Source: Chelatococcus sambhunathii (GTDB lineage: Bacteria; Pseudomonadota; Alphaproteobacteria; Rhizobiales; Methylopilaceae). Taken from it: a stretch of DNA of 57,267 nt. Below, piece after piece: positions 53,168 to 57,267 of this stretch. The notes under the pieces were generated by a model that searched no databases, was not told the DNA's origin, and saw only the letters and a list, made by a program, of their open reading frames with translations. The stretch spans positions 1-57,267 of the forward strand of contig JADBEO010000024.1 in assembly GCA_031316315.1 (NCBI GenBank). The letters are read 5' to 3'. The stretch's first letter is position 1. The number at the start of each line of letters is the position of its first letter. A program made the position numbers and the translations under genes.

Positions 53168-53544
53168 TCGCGGTCGACACGTCCGCCTTGATGGCGGTCC
53201 TGCTGAACGAGCCGGGCGCGGACGCCTGCATGGCGGCGCTCGAGAACGGGCCGCTCGTCATCTCCGCGGCGACGGTGGCCGAAGCGCTGATCGTGGCGGG
53301 CCGCCGCGACGTGCGCGCCGAGATGGAGCGGCTGATCGACGGCCTCGGCTTCGAGATCGTCAGCGTCTCGTCCGCCTCCGCCCGTCGCGTCGCCGAATGC
53401 TACGATCGCTGGGGCAAGGGCGCGCACCCGGCCGCGCTGAACTTCGGCGATTGTTTCGCCTACGCGCTGGCCAAGGAGCGCGGCTGTCCGCTGCTCTATG
53501 TCGGCGAAGACTTCGCGCACACGGACATCGCGCGGGCGCAGTGA
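53164..53544 (+). CDS. VapC-type PIN-domain toxin, TTG start
   Basis: A 126-residue PIN nuclease: Asp5 in MIAVDTSALMAVLL, Glu41 in AATVAEALIV, Asp98 in NFGDCFAYALAKERGCPLLY and Asp116 in GEDFAHTDIARA. The only suitable start is TTG at 53164, overlapping the antitoxin stop, which would keep toxin translation low and coupled. Shares the NxGDCFAYA...LLY pattern with the VapC at 38966 but has a different antitoxin class. Confidence 0.9.
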   Translation: MIAVDTSALMAVLLNEPGADACMAALENGPLVISAATVAEALIVAGRRDVRAEMERLIDGLGFEIVSVSSASARRVAECYDRWGKGAHPAALNFGDCFAYALAKERGCPLLYVGEDFAHTDIARAQ

Positions 53545-53560
53545 CGAGCCCGGCGCGGCG

Positions 53561-54181
53561 TCAGCGCTGGACCGCCTCATGCCGCCAGCAGTCGACCATG
53601 TGATCGTTGACCATGCCGACGGCCTGCATGAAGGCATAGACGATGACCGGGCCGCAGAAGGTGAAGCCGCGCTTCTTGAGGTCTTTCGACAGGGCTTGCG
53701 AAACCGGCGTCGCGGTCGGAACCTCGACCGTCGTCCGCCAGCGGTTCGTGATCGGCGCCCCGTCGACGAATCCCCACAGATAATCGGAAAAATCCTCGCC
53801 CCGCTCGGCCATGGCGAGATAGGCGCGGGCGCCCTTGATCGCGCCCTCGATCTTCGCGCGGGCGCGCACGATGCCGGGGTCGCCCATCAGCCGCGCGACG
53901 TCCGCCTCGCCATAGGCCGCGACGATTTCTGGTCGGAAACCCTCGAAGGCTGCCCGGAAGGCGTCGCGCTTTCTGAGGATGGTGATCCAGGCGAGGCCGG
54001 CCTGAAAGCCGTCGAGGACGAGCTTCTCGTAGAGCGCGCGCGGGTCGCGCTCCGGCACACCCCAGTCCGTGTCGTGATAGGCGACGTAGAGCGGGTCGGT
54101 CCCGCACCAGCGGCAGCGGCAACGGCCGTCGGCGTGGTCCAGAACGCCGGGTCTTTCCTCTCTCGGCCTTTCTTCGCTCAA
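53561..54181 (-). CDS. tag: DNA-3-methyladenine glycosylase I
   Basis: Removes 3-methyladenine from alkylated DNA. The 206-residue product has the Tag signature RCRWCGTDPLYVAYHDTDWG with its zinc-binding cysteines, EKLVLDGFQAGLAWITILRK around the helix-hairpin-helix region, and a C-terminal His/Cys cluster (DHMVDCWRH) completing the zinc site. ATG overlaps the ygfZ stop (ATGA), so ygfZ-tag is an operon. Confidence 0.95.
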   Translation of the reverse strand: MSEERPREERPGVLDHADGRCRCRWCGTDPLYVAYHDTDWGVPERDPRALYEKLVLDGFQAGLAWITILRKRDAFRAAFEGFRPEIVAAYGEADVARLMGDPGIVRARAKIEGAIKGARAYLAMAERGEDFSDYLWGFVDGAPITNRWRTTVEVPTATPVSQALSKDLKKRGFTFCGPVIVYAFMQAVGMVNDHMVDCWRHEAVQR

Positions 54182-55038
54182 GCGGCGCTCTCGCCGGGGA
54201 TCGCGAAGCGCGCCCAGGCGGCCTTCTCGACGGTCAGCATCGCCGATCCCGCGATCAGCGGTTGGCCGGCCTCGCGCGCCTCGGCCGCTCTATCGAGCCG
54301 GATCAGCGCGAGACCGTGGCCGTCGACGGAGGACCCCATGCGGCCGACGGTCTTGTCGCCGGCCGTCACCGCCGCGCCGATCTCGGGCCGCAGGCCGTCG
54401 ATCACCACCGGGACGACACGGGTGCGCGCCGTGCCGCGGTGCTCCATGCGGCTCACGACCTCCTGGCCGACATAGCATCCCTTCTTGAAGTCGATGCCGT
54501 TCAATTGGTCGAGACAGGCCTCGTGGGGGAAGGCGTCGCCATAGACGAAGTCGAGACCGCCCATCGGCGCGCCGAGCGCGATGCGGTGTTCGCGGTAGGC
54601 CTCGAGACCGACTTCGTGGACGCCTTCCGGCATCGGCGCGCCCGGCGCGAGATAGGCGCGGGCGCCGAGGCCCGGGATTCGGGGGTCGATCACAAGCTGC
54701 GGCTCCCGCGGCAGGAGGCCGTCGCCCCACACGACGAGCACGCGCGTCGCATCGCTGACGTCGGCGATCTCGACCTTGGACCGCAGCCTGTAGAGGGTGA
54801 GGCGCCGGATGAGGTCTGCGACATGGGAGCGGGGGACGTCGAGCAGGAAGCCGTCCGCCGTCTTCGAGGCGAGCATGTCGACGATGATCTTGCCCTGCGG
54901 CGTCAGCAGCGCGGCGTAGGCGGCGCGGCCGGGCGCGAGCTTGCCGACGTCGTTGGTCAGCAGGTTGTCGAGGAAGCGGCCGGCGTCGGGGCCGGTCACC
55001 GTCAGCGCGCCGCGCTGATCGAGGAAAACTCCGCGCAT
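54178..55038 (-). CDS. ygfZ: Folate-dependent iron-sulfur cluster protein YgfZ (GcvT-like)
   Basis: Supports repair or assembly of certain Fe-S enzymes in a folate-dependent manner. The 286-residue product has the GcvT-like fold with LTVTGPDAGRFLDNLLTNDV at the start and the hallmark motif KGCYVGQE. ATG at 55038 (MRGVFLDQRGAL) is preferred because GGAGAAG lies 9 bases ahead; an in-frame ATG at 55065 is an alternative. Divergent from pyrC. Confidence 0.93.
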   Translation of the reverse strand: MRGVFLDQRGALTVTGPDAGRFLDNLLTNDVGKLAPGRAAYAALLTPQGKIIVDMLASKTADGFLLDVPRSHVADLIRRLTLYRLRSKVEIADVSDATRVLVVWGDGLLPREPQLVIDPRIPGLGARAYLAPGAPMPEGVHEVGLEAYREHRIALGAPMGGLDFVYGDAFPHEACLDQLNGIDFKKGCYVGQEVVSRMEHRGTARTRVVPVVIDGLRPEIGAAVTAGDKTVGRMGSSVDGHGLALIRLDRAAEAREAGQPLIAGSAMLTVEKAAWARFAIPGESAA

Positions 55039-55132
55039 AGCCGGCTTCTCCGTCCGTATTGCCATCGCCCCTGCGCGAAGGTAGCCACCGCAGGGCGAGC
55101 CCTCAAGCCGATCCTTCGAAAGGCGACCTCAC

Positions 55133-56467
55133 ATGCCGGAGACCTTCGATCTCGTCATGACGGGCGGGACCGTCGTCAATCACGACGGCGCGCACAAGGC
55201 CGATATCGGGGTGCGCGACGGGCGGATCGCGCTCATCGGCGACCTGTCCGGCTTTTCGGCGGGAGAGACGATCGACTGTTCCGGGCTGCATCTGCTGCCG
55301 GGCGTCATCGACACGCAGGTCCATTTCCGGGAGCCTGGCGCCGAGCACAAGGAAGACCTCGAATCGGGATCCCGCGCAGCCGTATTGGGCGGTGTGACGG
55401 CGGTGTTCGAGATGCCGAACACCAATCCGCTCACCGTCACGCCCGAAGCGCTCGCCGACAAGCTCGCCCGGGCCAAGGGGCGCATGCATTGCGACCACGC
55501 CTTCTTCGTCGGCGGCACGCATGACAACGCCAGGGACGTCGCCGAACTCGAGCGCCTGCCGGGCGCCGCCGGCATCAAGATCTTCATGGGATCGTCCACC
55601 GGCTCGCTGCTGGTGCAGGACGACGAGGGCGTGTCCGAAATCCTGAAGAGGACGCGGCGGCGCGTCTCGTTCCATTCCGAAGATGAGCCGCGCCTGACCG
55701 AGCGCAGGGGCGAGCGCATTCCGGGGGATCCGTCGAGCCATCCGGTCTGGCGCGATCCGGAAGCCGCGCTGAAGTGTACGCGGCGCCTGACCGCAATCGC
55801 ACGCCGCCACGGCGCCAAGATCCACGTGCTGCACATCTCGACCGCCGAGGAAATGCGCTTTCTCGCCGACTACAAGGACGTCGCGACCGTCGAATGCACG
55901 CCGCATCACCTGACGCTGGGCTCCGACGCCTATCAGCGGCTCGGAACGAAGGCGCAGATGAATCCGCCGGTGCGCGACGACGCTCATCGCGGGGGCATCT
56001 GGTGGGGGCTCCGGCAGGGAATCGTCGACGTGCTCGGCTCCGACCACGCCCCCCACCAGCTCGACGAGAAGGCCAAGCCCTATCCCGACAGTCCGTCGGG
56101 CATGACCGGCGTCCAGACGCTGGTCCCGATCATGCTGGACCATGTCGCGGCGGGACGCCTCAGCCTCGCGCGCTTCGTGGACCTGTCGAGCGCCGGCCCC
56201 GCGCGCATCTTCGGGATCGCGTGCAAGGGCCGAATCGCCGGCGGCTATGACGCGGACGTCACGGTGGTGGACCTGAAGCGGCGCGAGACGATCACCAATG
56301 CGTGGATCGGCTCGAAAAGCCGCTGGACGCCCTATGACGGGGTCACGGTCACGGGCTGGCCGGTCGGAACGGTGGTCAGGGGGCGGCGCGTGATGTGGGA
56401 CGGCGAGATCGTAACGCCTTCGACCGGCGAGCCGGTGCGCTTCTGGGATACGCTCGCCGCGGCCTGA
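55133..56467 (+). CDS. pyrC: Dihydroorotase
   Basis: Interconverts carbamoyl-aspartate and dihydroorotate in pyrimidine synthesis. The 444-residue amidohydrolase has the metal motif DTQVHFREPG, the Lys in GIKIFMGSSTG, His residues in HVLHISTAEE and ECTPHH, and catalytic Asp in LGSDHAPHQLDEK. The class (length and motifs) is the PyrC type related to allantoinase, so hydantoinase-like activity cannot be excluded. Single gene, divergent from ygfZ. Confidence 0.93.
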   Translation: MPETFDLVMTGGTVVNHDGAHKADIGVRDGRIALIGDLSGFSAGETIDCSGLHLLPGVIDTQVHFREPGAEHKEDLESGSRAAVLGGVTAVFEMPNTNPLTVTPEALADKLARAKGRMHCDHAFFVGGTHDNARDVAELERLPGAAGIKIFMGSSTGSLLVQDDEGVSEILKRTRRRVSFHSEDEPRLTERRGERIPGDPSSHPVWRDPEAALKCTRRLTAIARRHGAKIHVLHISTAEEMRFLADYKDVATVECTPHHLTLGSDAYQRLGTKAQMNPPVRDDAHRGGIWWGLRQGIVDVLGSDHAPHQLDEKAKPYPDSPSGMTGVQTLVPIMLDHVAAGRLSLARFVDLSSAGPARIFGIACKGRIAGGYDADVTVVDLKRRETITNAWIGSKSRWTPYDGVTVTGWPVGTVVRGRRVMWDGEIVTPSTGEPVRFWDTLAAA

Positions 56468-56584
56468 CCGCCTCTCGGCGCCGCGCTTGCCTGTCACGAC
56501 TTGCACATGACGTCCGCTACGCCACTTGCCGAATGACCGCCGCTTGATCCACCCCGCCCAGAGCCGCCCAAGGAGACGCCCGCC

Positions 56585-57220
56585 GTGCTGGATCTGGCGC
56601 TGATCGCGACCGGCATGGTCATCGGCGTCGGCGTCAATGCGCCTGTCGGACCCGTGAACGTCATGTGCATTCACCGGGCGATCAAGAACGGGCCCACCTC
56701 GGCGATGGCGGCGGGATTCGGCGCCTGGATCGCCGACGTGGTGTTCGCGGCCGCCGCCGCCTTCGGCGTCACGGCGATCTCGAATTTCGTCGAGGGACAC
56801 CTCGCCGTCATCAAGGTCGTGGGCGGCGCGGTGATGATCGCCTTCGGCATGAAGCTGCTGCTCGCGCCGTCCTCGACGCAGAAGGCGCCGGCGAACGACA
56901 CCGCGCTGTCGCTGTTCCGCGCCGGGCTGACGTCGTTCGCGCTCACCGTCACGAACCCCGCCGTGCTGCTCGGCTTCGCGGCCATCTTCGGCGGTCTTGC
57001 GGGCATCGGCGACAAGCCCGGCGATTTCGAGACCGCGGCGCAGCTGACGCTTGGAGTGGCGATCGGCAGCGCGGCCTGGTGGGCGGCGCTCTCGACCGGC
57101 GCCGGACGTCTGCGCGAACGGCTCGCCGAGAAATGGCTCGGCCGGATCAACACCCTGTCCGGCGGCGGCCTGCTGGTGTTCGGCTTCGTGGTGCTGATTG
57201 GGGTGGCGCTGGGGTATTGA
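56585..57220 (+). CDS. LysE/RhtB-family amino acid exporter, GTG start
   Basis: A 211-residue inner-membrane exporter with about six hydrophobic segments. It opens VLDLALIATGMVIGVGVNAP with VGPVNVMCI, matching the LysE family PxGP motif, and contains TNPAVLLGFAAIFGGL. GTG at 56585 is used because AAGGAGACGC precedes it and homology starts there. The exported amino acid is unknown. Confidence 0.88.
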   Translation: MLDLALIATGMVIGVGVNAPVGPVNVMCIHRAIKNGPTSAMAAGFGAWIADVVFAAAAAFGVTAISNFVEGHLAVIKVVGGAVMIAFGMKLLLAPSSTQKAPANDTALSLFRAGLTSFALTVTNPAVLLGFAAIFGGLAGIGDKPGDFETAAQLTLGVAIGSAAWWAALSTGAGRLRERLAEKWLGRINTLSGGGLLVFGFVVLIGVALGY

Positions 57221-57238
57221 GAACGCCCGCTTCAGAAT

Positions 57239-57261
57239 CCCTCCCCTGGGACAGGGGAGGG
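57239..57261. repeat. Intergenic hairpin at the window edge
   Basis: CCCTCCCCTG and CAGGGGAGGG form a perfect 10-bp inverted repeat with a GGA loop, 19 bases after the LysE-type gene. It could be a terminator stem or an intergenic repeat truncated by the window end. Confidence 0.6.
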
Positions 57262-57267
57262 TAGGGT

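Noticed and set aside
55103-56800. 565-codon open frame antisense to pyrC and the start of the LysE-type gene
   Set aside because: Spans two real genes on the opposite strand and has no recognisable motif.

Overview
The window is a GC-rich chromosomal segment from an alphaproteobacterium, most likely order Hyphomicrobiales (Rhizobiales). The evidence is a glnII glutamine synthetase with a divergent gstI-like gene, a tandem run of Omp25/Omp31-type outer membrane beta-barrels, the hemC-hemD-Mic60-hemY order, a MarR-OmpR-EnvZ cluster of petP/petR type next to ilvE, and intergenic palindromic repeats of the GTCATGCCCGGACTTGATCC type. I cannot name the genus. Gene content is mostly housekeeping; there is no prophage, CRISPR array or large island.

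Layout. 1-4.7 kb: the end of an IS5-type element abutting a zeta-kinase-like gene, then prs, pgeF, a midA-like methyltransferase carrying an in-frame palindromic insertion, and lgt. 4.7-9.8 kb: an aldo/keto reductase and its divergent LysR regulator around a perfect 13-bp inverted repeat, glutaminase, and the gstI/glnII nitrogen pair with a sigma-54 promoter. 9.8-23.4 kb: two small exported proteins, a PhoPQ-like two-component system, zwf, a UbiK-like protein, ybjN-type gene, proC, tetR-csaA, a histidine kinase-regulator-MarR cluster, ilvE and csbD. 23.4-27.7 kb: uvrC-pgsA-moaD-moaE preceded by a FolM-like reductase. 28-31.8 kb: four tandem outer membrane proteins and a BON-LysM protein. 31.8-40.9 kb: GST, cold shock protein, an overlapping rlmJ-cupin-RNase T2-exported protein operon, leuS-lptE, a vapBC module, a YggS-type gene and a TerB protein. 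41-49.3 kb: a 24-residue membrane peptide overlapping a PhnA-like membrane protein, tRNA-Thr, hemY-Mic60-hemD-hemC, and a degenerate-Nudix NAD regulator overlapping a tyrosine phosphatase. 49.4-57.2 kb: a brnTA module with a frameshifted toxin, an HD hydrolase, a flavin-reductase-like protein, dctA, a phd-vapC module, tag-ygfZ, pyrC and a LysE exporter.

Themes. Translational coupling is common: many gene pairs overlap by ATGA, GTGA, TTGA or CTGA, and several genes lack an ATG start (zwf, csaA, the fourth OMP, yggS, vapC, lysE-like and, most unusually, rlmJ with an apparent CTG). Three type II toxin-antitoxin modules plus a solitary zeta-like kinase lie in 57 kb. No wholly new defence or biosynthetic system is evident. 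The best leads are the palindrome inside midA, the CTG start of rlmJ, the 24-residue peptide, the frameshifted brnT, and the gstI-glnII regulatory region.
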